Below, in pieces: positions 13,607 to 24,113 of a stretch of DNA of 64,000 nucleotides. The DNA lies in the NCBI GenBank assembly GCA_028554755.1, contig JAPTOF010000005.1, positions 15,350,001 to 15,414,000 on the forward strand. Direction: 5' to 3'. Below the pieces are notes generated by a model that did not search any database, was not told the DNA's origin, and saw nothing but the letters and a program-made list of their open reading frames with translations. A program made the position numbers and the translations under genes. Each line of letters starts with the position of its first letter. The first letter of the stretch is position 1. The DNA is from Cordia subcordata. Taxonomy: Eukaryota > Streptophyta > Magnoliopsida > Boraginales > Cordiaceae.

Positions 13607-13845
13607 GGTCAACTTTGGTCAACACCGGTCAAAGTCAAACCTGTTGGTCAAAGTCAACACCGTCCCTAAACACGTACTTCGGAGCAGAATCTGGAAAAAA
13701 CAGAGCCCAAAAACGGACTCAGCACGTCGAAAAATGTGGGGTAAGGCTTTGGTCAAACTCGGTCAACCCTTGGTCAATGGTCAACGGTCAAAGTCAACCC
13801 CGGTCAAACCCTGGTCAACGCTGGTCAACGCCGGTCAAAGGTCAA
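13607..13845 (-). promoter_or_regulatory. Dense TTGACC (W-box core) array in the copia leader
   Basis: GGTCAA occurs 14 times and AGTCAA three times on the plus strand within 239 bp, all in one orientation, giving TTGACC/TTGACT on the element's sense strand. TTGAC[C/T] is the W-box core bound by plant WRKY factors. The array is internal, about 1 kb downstream of the 5' LTR and about 100 bp before the gag start. A longer duplication also includes the word CAGCACGTCGAAAAA at about 13576 and 13720. The array is seen directly; WRKY binding is inference, and it may simply be a minisatellite. Confidence 0.6.
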
Positions 13846-14609
13846 AACAGTTTTTTTTTTTTTCTTCTTCTTGGACTAGGCCCAATCCAGAATTTAAAAA
13901 TTTTGCCAAGCCCAAAAACAAAAAAAACTTTCAGACCCAAAACAGAACAAATGAACAAGGCCACTACCCTTGGCCCGATTCACGACCCAAGCCCAACAGG
14001 ATTTTTTTTTTTTAAACGGACCTGGCCCAGCCCAAAAAAAAAATAACCCAAAACCCCCGGTCCAACCCAAGACTTCCTACTTGACCCAAAAGAAAAAATC
14101 AACTACCCGAAACCCAAAACAAAGAAACAAAACCCAAACAAAAAAAAAAAAAAAAAAAACTTGTCTTCTTCACCCGTTAGATGACCCAAGCACGCAGCCA
14201 ACCCGACCCGTTTTTTCTTGCTTCTCCGGCCACCAAACTCCATGCCGATCACACCAAAATGATCCTTGTCTAACGAAGACCTCGCCGGTATCAATTAATT
14301 TCTGATTTAACGCCGAAAAATGCCTTCTCCGTCAAGCTTGCAACCCGCGACCTTCGAGCTTTAAAAAACCGCAATTCCAGTCCCCAAAACTTGACACAAG
14401 CACCTCGAATCAACTCTTCTCTTTGAGAGGAAACTTTTGGTACCAATATTGTGCAATTTCGTTAATGAAAACGTAAGCTTCAATTTCGGCAGATAATGGC
14501 GATTTCAAGGCTCTGTTTGGCTTGAAACTTATTTTGGCTAAGGCTTTGTTTGGTTGAGCGTTATTTGTACGATGAGTTTTGTTTTTCCTTGTAGCGGATT
14601 AATACCTAT

Positions 14610-14621
14610 GCTCTGATACCA
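14610..14621 (-). other. Primer-binding site for initiator-Met tRNA
   Basis: Just inside the 5' LTR the minus strand reads TGGTATCAGAGC, the standard copia primer-binding site complementary to the 3' end of plant initiator methionine tRNA. It fixes the element orientation as minus. Confidence 0.92.
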
Positions 14622-14624
14622 ATT

Positions 14625-14916
14625 TGTTGGGAAAAAACATGCAAACACGAAGAATACGAGAAGAAATAACGGACACAAGAAATTACGTGGTTCGGCTTTG
14701 AAGCCTACGTCCACGGGCAACAGAGAATAATTATATTACTGATCACGAATGCTACAAGGCTAACACTTTGGTTTCTCTCTCACACCTTAACGTAATGAAG
14801 ATTGCCACATATTTATAGTGCTAGGGTTTCCTAAACCTATTAAGCAACTAATTAATTATGGGCCACAAAAGGTAATAAGTGAATAAGGGGCCCAAGAATA
14901 CAGGCCACATTCAACA
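14625..14916 (-). repeat. 5' LTR of the copia element, with promoter
   Basis: The 292-bp LTR is flanked outside by the CTTAT target duplication. On the sense (minus) strand a CACTATAAAT TATA-type box lies at 14820-14811, with a telo-box-like AAACCCTA just upstream at 14830-14823. It differs from the 3' LTR at a single base. Confidence 0.93.
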
Positions 14917-15450
14917 CTTATATTTAGTTTTGACCACTTATTAACCTTCTGTTAAATTGCTGTTAAAAATTAACAAATAAGTTAGTAGTACCTTTTCTTG
15001 AACTAAAATATCCTTGCCACTGAAACCACAATACCATAATTTATCTTGATTTTCTTTTTTGATCCAAAAATCAAGCACAGAACAAGAGACACATGCAATA
15101 CTTAAATCAACATAACATGAACCTCTTTTTTCATCTTTTTCTTCATCATCATCACAATGCAAACCTTGATTCACACTAAAGGCACACATGCATAAACCTA
15201 CCAAAATATACCTATAGTTTGTGTATAAACATGATGAGGGAGGGTTGGATTCAAGATAGCGTGGGATGGATTCGACTAGTGAAGAGTAAGGGGTGAGGTG
15301 CCAAGGTAGTGGTGATTGCAAGGTAGGTTCAACTTACGGGTGAGTAGGGGTACTTGCTATGGACGGGGAAGGGGTTTAACCTAGAATCACTTAATAATCA
15401 ATTATTCAAATGTATATGCCACATGCATGCATGCATTATACATTCGTACA

Positions 15451-16212
15451 TATTTATATAGGGAGAAAGTCATTTTTCCCCGTGAGTTGTAGCATAAATC
15501 CCAAACTCTCCCATAAAGTTTTATTTTTGCCCATAATCCCTCATGACTTTAATCTTGCCAAACAAAGCCTTATATTAATTAAAGGCATCTTTATCTTTCT
15601 TTTTTTTTTTTTAGTTTTTATAATCTAGAAAAGAAAAGAACAAGAAAAAGAAAAGTAATAGACAAAAAAAATTAATAAAATTATTCAATAAATGAGTCAA
15701 TAATAAAATAAAAATCACAAAAAAATAATTTTGAAGTAAGAAGAAAAAGATGAAAAGCTACTTATTTTACAAAAACTGTCCGATGCACATTAGAGAAAAT
15801 TTAATTCATTTTCAAATGATTTTTTTAATATATGTACATCTCAAATTGAAACATTTTTTTCAATCCTAGCCGGCGCATTCTATTTTCCATCAACTAAGTA
15901 TTTAAAATAAAAAATAAAAAACAAAAATTATTGTACAAAATTAAAAAATAAATAAATAAAATCTTCTTTTACATATATATCCGTGTGTGTATATATATCA
16001 AAATAATTTTTTTAACTCAAAGAATAATTTTTTTTAATAAATGAACTAACAATTTAAAAACATAAAACAAAAACTAAAAGAATAATTAAGATAAGGCATT
16101 GTTTGGTATAACTTAATATCATGGGGGGGAATGAGTAAAAGTAAGACTTTATGGGGGAGTGTGGGATTTATACTATAACTCATGGGGGAAAATGGCATTT
16201 TCCCTATTTATA
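15451..16212. mobile_element. TIR element (~745 bp) nested in the MULE-like element
   Basis: The arm at 15461-15574 (starting GGGAGAAAGTCATTTTTCCC) and the reverse complement of about 16095-16204 (starting GGGAAAATGCCATTTTCCCC) align over about 110 bp. Shared words include ATGAGTTRTAG, ATAAATCCCA, CTCYCCCATAAAGT and ACCAAACAANGCCTTA. The word TATTTATA occurs at both outer edges (15451-15458 and 16205-16212) and may be the target duplication, although two extra bases sit between it and the left arm. The AT-rich centre has no open frame, so it is a non-autonomous MITE of unassigned superfamily. Confidence 0.6.
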
Positions 16213-16978
16213 CACACATTTATGAGGGTTTTTGTATCCAATGTGTGCACAAGAACATTCTGAACGTAACTGTGCTACGAGCTAAACTAATTGGAGGTCG
16301 AGGGCTATAATCTTTTTCTTAAGCGTTTATAATTTTGAACGACAAAATTTGTATAAGGCAATTTAGTAACTATATTGATTTTACTAACAAAATGTAACAT
16401 TGTTAAATTTGACCAAAATTAAGGGTCAATAAGTGACAAAAATCAAATGTAAGGCTTAATAAGTATTATCCCAGGTAAAAGTTAGGGATATTAGGTAGAA
16501 TTAACCCTCATAATTTTTTTTTATGGAAGACAAAAATAGATTGCAACGTTGAATTGCATGTTTTGGAATTGCAATTAAGTAAGGGATCTGGCGATGTGCA
16601 AACCTTTTGGAGATAAATTTTCACTCTAGTAAAAAGGAAAAAGTGCTATGGTTGCGTTAATGCATAAAACACAAAAAAAAAAAAATGTACTTGAACGTTC
16701 TCACCTGTTTTGAGCGATGATAGTTGCAAGACAATGGCCTAACACACTTGTCTGAATTTGATATTAATGGTATTCTAATTTGTATAGATGGTAGGCTCTA
16801 TTTCAACAATGAAAATAGAGAGAATTTTGCATCCATAGGTCACTCCCCAAAGTAGCTTAACCGTTAATGTTCAGCTTATCCACAACCATTCATCTTTCCC
16901 TCTCAATTACTTTATGCATGGGATCTTAAAAAGCTCTTGTGTTATTGTTCAGAGTTCATTTTGCTCCTCAGCTACACT

Positions 16979-17580
16979 ATGTCGACAAGAGATAATATCA
17001 CTGCTGATATTGAAGAAGGAAATGCCGCGGCTTATGCATCTAGGAACGATGAAGACAAAACCTTATGTAGCTCCCCGGAGATCGTCATTATCACTCAAAA
17101 GGTCCATTTATGTTATTCGGTTGTACTTTAACCTTTCTTTAATTTGTATATTAAGAATATAATGGTAATATAATAATTTAGCATAAAAAGAGAGATGAAG
17201 TATCACTTGAGCGACTTGTAATGGTATTCTTCTCGTATGTAGGTGATCGCTGAGACAATTGGAACGTATTTCTTGATATTCATAGGGGGTGGGTCGGTTG
17301 CTTTAAATAAGATATATGTTGGTTCTGTAACATTTCCAGGGACGTGTGCAGCATGGGGTTTGACTGTGATGGTCATGGTTTATTCAGTTGGTCACATTTC
17401 TGGTGCTCATCTCAACCCTGCAGTCACGATAGCTTTTGCCCTCTTTCGCCAATTTTCCTACAAACAGGTGAGCAATTGGCTTGCATTTTCGACCCAAAGC
17501 ATCATTTTGTTTTACTGTTTTAGGAATTTTAATGTGTTGTTTTATGTATATATACAAAAGTATGTATATATACTAGCAAG

Positions 17581-17625
<45 letters not shown>

Positions 17626-19079
17626 TATATAGATATAATCCAAAATGCTTTTTCCCTTCCATTACCTAGTTTTTCGGAAATGTATATTAATAGCTATTGA
17701 TATTTCTCTCTGAGATTACTGGGAGAGAGCATTTACCACCAAAAAATTGGCATTTTTCTCTTAGATTGATTACCATGAAACTAGGGAATATTTAATATGA
17801 AAGAATCCTCGTTATCCTCCCATCCCCACTATCCGAAAAGGTTTCTTTTAGATCTTTTTGTTATTTTTTAGATTATTTTTCAGTTTATAATTACCATAAC
17901 TATAAAAATTCTACTTTAATATTTTATGATGACATCCTAATAAGAACTACAGAGAAAATAACAAAGATAAGAAATAAACCTAGATGAGAAACCATGACAA
18001 AAATTAGTCTCTATATTATCATATTTTCTCTCTCTTTTTCCCTTTTGTTGCTGCATGCATAAGAACTGTGCACAACATTGATGATGACTCAATTTAGTAT
18101 CGTGGCAGGTGCCTCTGTATATAATAGCACAGATGGTTGGAGCAATTCTTGCTAGTGGTACTTTATACCTTCTTTTTGAAGTAAAAACTGGGGCTTTCTT
18201 TGGAACTAAACCAGTGGGATCAAACGTTCAAGCATTGATTGTTGAATTCATCACTTCCTTTCTCTTGATGTTCGTCATATCTGGTGTTGCTACTGATAAT
18301 AGATCCGTAAGTGATTAATTATAAATAAGCTAAAACACATTTCAAATTAACTTCCTAGTTATATGTAAAAATTATAGGCTATCTCCTAGGTAACAAAAAA
18401 TTAAACCCCATGACATATCATGGTTAGTCCAAAACCCTATATTTGCCAGCTGTAATGATGTCTTTTCACTTGTTTTCGCAGATTGGAGAATTAGCAGGAA
18501 TTGCCATTGGAATGGCAATACTCCTAGGTGTTCTCATTGGAGGGTAAACTTTATCAATCTCTGTAGAGCTTGTCCATTCTTTACCCTTCCCTGATTTTCA
18601 CTTTAAACTATATCCCATAAATTATATTATTTTCATTTCTTTGTGTTATTCTCTATGCTTTCTTCCTTACTGAGAAGTTTTTATGAATAAGGTCGGCTAT
18701 ATAAATCTGATGATCGTACTCATTCTTGAGAGCCATCTATCTCCTTTATTTTTATAGTATGTGCATATATATTGTGATGATATTCACTTGTCTCAAAAGC
18801 AAATTTAGCATTGCATGCATGAGCTAAAAACTTCCTTTCTTGCATATGACATTATTGATTTGCAGGCAAATATCAGGGGGGTCAATGAACCCTGCCAGGA
18901 GCATTGGGCCAGCCATCATCATGCACGAATACAAAGGCATCTGGGTTTACTTTGTTGGGCCTATAGTGGGCACTATTGCTGGTGCTTTCACCTACAATCT
19001 GATTAGATTCACGGAAAAACCACTTCGAGAACTGACTAAAACTGGATCATTCCTCAAGAGCTGGTCTAGAAAACCATAA
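16979..19079 (+). CDS. NIP-type aquaporin (NIP4/NIP1-like), five exons
   Basis: Exons are 16979-17101, 17243-17467, 18109-18306, 18482-18543 and 18866-19079, all with GT-AG junctions, encoding 273 residues, normal for NIP channels. Two NPA boxes are present: SGAHLNPAV in loop B (exon 2) and GGSMNPAR in loop E (exon 5). The conserved VYSVGHISGAH, SGVATDNR and NLIRFTEKPLRELTK segments place it with NIP subfamily I proteins closest to NIP4. By AQP1 spacing, the aromatic/Arg filter is W (H2), V (H5), G (LE1), R (LE2); subfamily I usually has W-V-A-R. NIP proteins move water, glycerol and uncharged solutes across plasma or ER membranes. I chose the ATG at 16979; an in-frame ATG at 16937 would add 14 residues. 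The transposon nest ends about 460 bp upstream. Confidence 0.93.
17586..17622. repeat. TA microsatellite in aquaporin intron 2
   Basis: A TA run of about 18 units lies within intron 2 of the aquaporin gene, about 120 bp after the exon 2 donor. Confidence 0.9.
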
Positions 19080-20850
19080 AGAGAAGATCCACTTTCAGCA
19101 TTTCCAATTCATTTAATTTCCCTTAGCCCAGTGGTCTAATATCATTTGGTATTAAGTGCAACAGCACATGAACTCATATTCTTATCTCGGAAGTCCTAAT
19201 TTAACAATGAGTGCGTGAAAATTGGATACTCCGGATACCATGTAAAGAATCCAGAACCAACTTGTGGCTTGTTAGCTCGAGGTAATCTATATAGAAGAAA
19301 GATAATTAGTTGATATCACATTCCAAATTAGATATGTTCAATTTGTATCCTTCTCACCCAATGTGTTTTCCTTACAGAATTTAATTGTATCAACTTTTGT
19401 AAAGTGCAATGGTACTTCTGCCATTAGCAACCTGCTAAACAGGAAGGCAATGAAGCCTCGATGTTCAAATGTTTACTGGGGCCAAGCTACAGAAAATTTG
19501 CTCTCTTTTTCCGATTTTTATGATTTACTATTAAAAAAATACTATAACAAAACCTTCTAGAATGATCTAGAAATTAAGATGAGGTCTTAATTTAAGAACC
19601 TATCAAATTAAAGCTCAAATTATTAAAAGTCATGAGTTCAAACGTCTCTGTAAATAATAATTAAAAAAGAAATACATTAAATTCTGTCCAACAGTTTAAC
19701 TTTCTGAATGTGGTGAAAATTTAACATTTGTCACCCTAATATGGTTTCAAAATTTTCTTATAAATAAGTGGCTTGTGTCCATATTTAAGTTCTCTATGAT
19801 TACTGGGTAATTCTTAGAAACTGATATCTACTCACTTGACCTATGGAATTGGCCACTTTGAGAGTTCTTGGGTCAGATTGGTCATAGTAAACTGGAGAAA
19901 TTTCTTGGCCCAAGTAATGCTTGGGCTCATATATCCTCCACATAATTGAGCATCCTTGTTTGTCCTACATGAAAGAAAAAGTATTACTTTCACTTTTTAG
20001 AATGGCTTAGGTTCAATTTAACTTTTTTATGGATCTATGCTTATTTTAAACTGCCCAAAGTATCTCATCAATTGTTACGCTCTTTCTCGTCTCTAGATGT
20101 CTAGGTATCTACCGTAAGCCTTTCCTCGTTTGTAGATTTATAATTTTATTTTGAAAATTCTATCTTGAAAACATGAATAGAAGTAGTTGTTTCTCCTTTT
20201 TAAGGCCGAAGTCAGTTGAGATGTTAGTTAACCTCTCCATTGGGCACAAGTAAACTGGCCTTAAGGAATAAACACAAACATTAGCCACAAGGAACAAGAA
20301 TATAAGAATTTCAATTGAGGAAAAGTGGACCTGTTGGTATAGGCTTAGTCAGTGGGTTTACACCTTCCACTGATGTAAATGTATTCTTAAAACATGAAAT
20401 TTTAATTTGTTGTTTAACATGGTATTAGATCTTTAACTTCAACATTATTCATCTAGTGGCTGTTTCATATAGGGGTTGTGGTTTAAACAAGTTGTCAATT
20501 TTGGCACGTGTAGCACAAATAATGACTTACTAACGCCACACGTTACTAGTTTTGCTTTCAACAATCAAAATGCTGGAGACCGTCATTATGGTGAAACCAT
20601 AGATTTAAGAAAATATATCTTCGGCTGAATCCAAAGATTTAAGAATCTGTAGGCCTGATATTCATCTGAGCATATTTGCCTGCGAGTTCACATGCTTTTG
20701 GTCATCATAGGAGCCAAAATCCCTGGAGATCGAATGCGCGTAATAGGATCAGCTGTCAATTTTCCTGTGAAAATTATTAATAGAGAAAGGGAAATTAAAC
20801 CTGTGTGTCTCCACAATGTTAACGAACCTCACATGATGTCTGTCTCAAAG
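19080..20850. other. Intergenic after the aquaporin gene
   Basis: The first few hundred bases are probably 3' UTR. No gene is seen. A box-B-like word (GTCATGAGTTCAAACGTCTC) at 19629-19648 may come from an old tRNA-derived SINE, but no well-spaced box A accompanies it. Frames at 19363-19560 and 20692-20880 are unfamiliar and unsupported. Confidence 0.5.
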
Positions 20851-21094
20851 TTAGAACTCGTTTGGTTTTATTTTTCTTAAAAACGTTTCTTTTAACAGCT
20901 TTAAAAAAAAATACTTTTTTAGGGAAGTTAAAAATTTCTGCCTTCTAGAAAAAGCTGTAAATGAGCTTCTTTCAAAGCTTCATCTTTTTTAGAAGTCAAG
21001 TCAAATAATTATCACAAAAAGAATAATTTTTTTTCAAGAAAAAAGTGTTTTTTCTTTTTTTTTTTTAAAAAAGACCAATCCAAACAGGTTCTTA
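20851..21094. mobile_element. Tourist-like MITE (238 bp) with TTA target duplication
   Basis: The left end is GAACTCGTTTGG at 20854 and the right end, reverse-complemented, is GAACCTGTTTGG ending at 21091. TTA flanks both sides (20851-20853 and 21092-21094). The CTGTTTGG terminus with a TTA target is typical of PIF/Harbinger MITEs. The interior is A/T tracts with no coding capacity. Confidence 0.65.
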
Positions 21095-23484
21095 ATATGC
21101 TGGAAACCCCTTTGGCAACATTGTTTTATGTTTTTTTCCGGCAAAAAAAAAATGTTTTCTTTTGGTGCTCTCTTTGTTGAGTATGGTTATATATCACTTA
21201 GAGAAAATTATTATTACATAAAGTGGAAGTTCACACTTAATATGTAAATTCTTACAAACGATACAAAGAAATGGTAAAGGATCACTCGAGTGCGAGAACT
21301 AATTGAAAATTTTGTTTACTAGGGGCTATAGCACTAGTATTATTTTCAGTAGGGTTATATTTATTTTTTATATTAAAAATACTCACACTTTATTGCTTTA
21401 GTATATATACATACAATTTTTTTTGGAAACAATTGATACCTCAACTAAAATCCATATAAATCTATTCGAATAATATGAAACATTATTCTTGTAAAAACTA
21501 TAGAATACAGCTGTAGGTTATAGTTCTTTGTAAAAACTATGGTATAAAATAAGTTTTGGCAACACGTGGAGGCACATGAAGCTACGCAAACTAAGCTCTC
21601 ACATGGCTGCCAAATGTGAATATGACACTGTCATATTCAGCAGCCTTGATTAGAATTATTTTTTTTATTATTATAAAAAAAAATTTGCATGACGACCCAA
21701 TTGTCCGTATCTGTAGTGATACACCAATATATACGTTGACCCACAGGCCTCGCCATGCAACTTTCACAACTACTTGAAACCCCACCAAGCAATGCTAATT
21801 TTCCTTGGCTTTGTGTTTGTTACAGCCATGAATTTCAATACGTATGATAACGCTATCGCACCAAATGTTTGGACGAGATCTTAGACCCTGACCGCGATGT
21901 CACATGGTGGGCTCTTATTTGGTACAAATTTGCCATAATGCGACACTGGCCGAGGTGGATTCAAGGTTTTCTTATTAGCGAGAATTATAATTTATAATTT
22001 AATAAAAGATTAAAATAATAAAATATTAAAAAATTTAAGATTAATAGAAACTGCAACCATAACCACGTCTGCTGCCTACTGTATTGGACCTTTGATCAAG
22101 CATTATACCTTTGTCGAATCAAAACGAAGACCAGTGCATTGCGCTCAAACAATTGAGCGGCCATCGGCCAACAATTTAGGTGTACAGACGTAGATTCATT
22201 TTTTATATGTAATCTAGCCTCACAGGCCCTTGCGGGTTGGTAAAAAGTCAATCTTGTTTGGTAAAAAGAAATCAGGGATAAAGCTACATTAGGTTAAGAC
22301 TCCTCTTAAATTTAAATAAGCTATGATTAATACATACATACATACATACAATGATTAATACATACATACGAACATACATACATATATATATATATTATAA
22401 TATTATAATATTATTAAAAAATTTTAATATATTTGACCCACCTAAAATTTTTAGTTGATACTCTTTAGTATTTAACATTCCGTACTGTTAATGAAGGATA
22501 AATGAGTAAATTTGATTTTTCGTTGGACAAAATAATTTATTTATGTACTTTTTGTTTGATAATACTAGCTTTGCAAAATCAACCAAATATTAAAAAGAAA
22601 ACTCGTATGACACTCTTGTAACTTTGTTGTGAATTAGTAAAATATTTATTTTGCATATTTATTTTTTAAATTATTTGTATCATCTTGACTCTCTTGGTAA
22701 AAATGCTGACTCTGTCGTTGGACAGAATTAACCAAAGATAAGAGCATCATCTCTCAACTTTCTTCTTCCCCCACCCGTCACCTAGCTCGCGTTAGAGGGA
22801 AAGATTAGAAAAGCGAGAAAAGACCGAGGGAGGGAAGCAGCATTTTATTCTATTCACAAGAACTTCCAGGTTGCAGAAGCATTCAAAAGAACATTTTCTA
22901 ATTTTCACCAAAAGATCAGTTCAATAATACCACTCACTGATAAATTAAATGATACAGTATTTCTTCATGAATCTCTGCTATTTGAATAACTCGTAAATAC
23001 TCCACCCTATATAATATGCTTCCATCTGCTGGAGTTTTTCTTTCCTTTATTAATCATTTTGTGAACCCGTCCTGAGGGGAACAAACTATACTGCTTATAG
23101 TTCCGATGCCTGGAAAGAATTTTCAGATGCTCTTTTCATGGTATGTTGGTCCATTCCATTCTTGAGTATCAATTAAAAATACAATGCACATAAGAAATAA
23201 AAAAGGGATGCTTCCACCTAAAAGAAAGCAAATAAAAATATATAGTGAGGGCCATTTGATGCAAGGTCTACTGTTCTATACTTTATTTTTAATGCAAAAA
23301 GTGATGTTGAAGGGAGACCAATTTTGGGCTATTGCCAATTATTACCATCTTTTATATTATTCCATTCCTAAAATGTATCATGATATGTGGGGATGTAAAA
23401 GTTTGGCAAAAGATTTCTACATTTGGAGTGATCATTTGAAAGTTCCTTTTTTCCTTTTCTTCTATGTCCATGAAAGGGAGCGTA
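21095..23484. other. Intergenic, no recognisable gene
   Basis: AT-rich, with a TACA/CATA microsatellite at 22331-22392. The stretches at 21780-21960 and 22740-22830 are less AT-rich but contain no recognisable frame. The 23184-23513 frame (109 codons) has an unfamiliar low-complexity translation and I do not accept it as a gene. Confidence 0.5.
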
Positions 23485-23580
23485 ATAAGATTAAGAATAA
23501 CTTAAGTGGTTGAAACTAATTTTTTTAGATATGAGGTTCTGGGTTCAATTTTATGCGAGTGGAGGTGTTTAACAAAAAAC
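23485..23580 (+). mobile_element. tRNA-derived SINE-like segment
   Basis: A box-A-like TAACTTAAGTGG at 23498-23509 is followed by a box-B-like GGTTCTGGGTTCAATTTTAT at 23535-23554, the spacing expected of an internal Pol III promoter. The 5' end and target duplication were not resolved. Confidence 0.4.
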
Positions 23581-23773
23581 GAAGGAGGGTAACAAAAGCA
23601 AATTCATGGATTTTATTTTATAAGAACTGAAAATACACAATTTAATACTAATAAATAAATTTTTATTAGTTGTGCCTAAACTATATCTTTTTCATACAAA
23701 AATTCTCTGAAACATATAATATTTTCAAAAATAAAATAATAATTAACGTGAGTATGGATGCAGTACCTCTCCA

Positions 23774-24083
23774 CACTACAAAAAAAAAAAAAAGAAGGTC
23801 ATTAGTGGCTGAAAAATCAATCACTAAACAATGAAAAAGTTTTTGCCAGTAAAACAAAGTTGTGACTAATTTGTAACCAAATTGTTGGTCAAAAGAACTC
23901 TCATCACTAATTTCTTTAGTGAATAATTTTTAATTCGATCACAAGAAAACAGTGTGGGTCACAACCTTTTATATTTTTGTCATAAATTGTACACCTCTAA
24001 GCACTAATAGTTAGTCACAAATCAATGAAATAGTTACTAAAATTTCAATCACTGATAAGTTTACTGCAATCATTTAGTAGCCC
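23774..24083. repeat. GTCACTA-rich repeat starting CACTACAAAA
   Basis: The segment begins CACTACAAAAA, a CACTA-transposon-like terminus. It contains many TTAGTGAC, GTCACAA and CACTAAT words in both orientations, resembling 8040-9045 and 53430-53690. No matching inverted right terminus was found before the Helitron tail at 24085. A non-autonomous CACTA-like derivative is plausible but unproven. Confidence 0.35.
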
Positions 24084-24113
24084 ACTAGTACACTTACCCG
24101 CGTTATGCACGGG
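24084..24113 (-). mobile_element. Helitron 3' terminus (minus orientation)
   Basis: On the minus strand, CCCGTGCATAACGCGGG (24113-24097) forms a 6-bp stem with a 5-base loop. Eight bases later comes CTAG (24088-24085), followed by T, the canonical Helitron 3' end and target base. Its core CGTGCATAACGCGG is nearly the same as the tail at 45921-45934. The body should extend to higher coordinates, but I could not find the 5' TC end. Confidence 0.6.

Larger units (their letters stand above)
9183..14916 (-). mobile_element. Ty1/copia LTR retrotransposon, complete but coding-defective
   Basis: The element is 5,734 bp and transcribed on the minus strand. It has 292-bp LTRs at both ends (9183-9474 and 14625-14916), each TGTTG...CAACA and differing at one base (9460 versus 14902). 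A perfect 5-bp target duplication CTTAT lies at 9178-9182 and 14917-14921. The order gag, protease, integrase, reverse transcriptase, RNase H is the copia order. The primer-binding site matches initiator-Met tRNA. Domain wording resembles the Tork/Tnt1 group, which is inference. The internal frame is broken by several stops and frameshifts, so this copy cannot make a full polyprotein. It sits inside the left terminal repeat of the MULE-like element. Confidence 0.95.
9116..16516. mobile_element. MULE-like element with long TIRs, split by a nested copia
   Basis: The left terminus starts GGGTTAATTC at 9125 and the right terminus ends GAATTAACCC at 16507. Read inward, the two ends align over about 100 bp at roughly 75% identity, if the copia insertion and one copy of its target duplication are left out of the left arm. 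The 9-bp flanks are TTATAATTT (9116-9124) and TCATAATTT (16508-16516), an 8/9 match, as expected for Mutator-like elements. Without the copia the element is about 1.6 kb. No transposase frame was seen in the remainder (14922-16507), so it is probably non-autonomous. Its right edge is about 460 bp upstream of the aquaporin start codon. Confidence 0.55.

Noticed and set aside
13615..14305. Overlapping plus-strand frames of 111-143 codons
   Set aside because: They translate the GGTCAA minisatellite and poly-A/CCCAA tracts of the retrotransposon leader; low complexity.
14941..15321. 126-codon minus-strand frame
   Set aside because: Lies inside the MULE-like element, with no transposase or captured-gene motif seen. 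Could be a captured gene fragment, but there is nothing to support it.
16937..16978. Upstream in-frame ATG of the aquaporin
   Set aside because: It would add a Cys/Phe/Leu-rich 14-residue extension unlike NIP N-termini; the ATG at 16979 is preferred.
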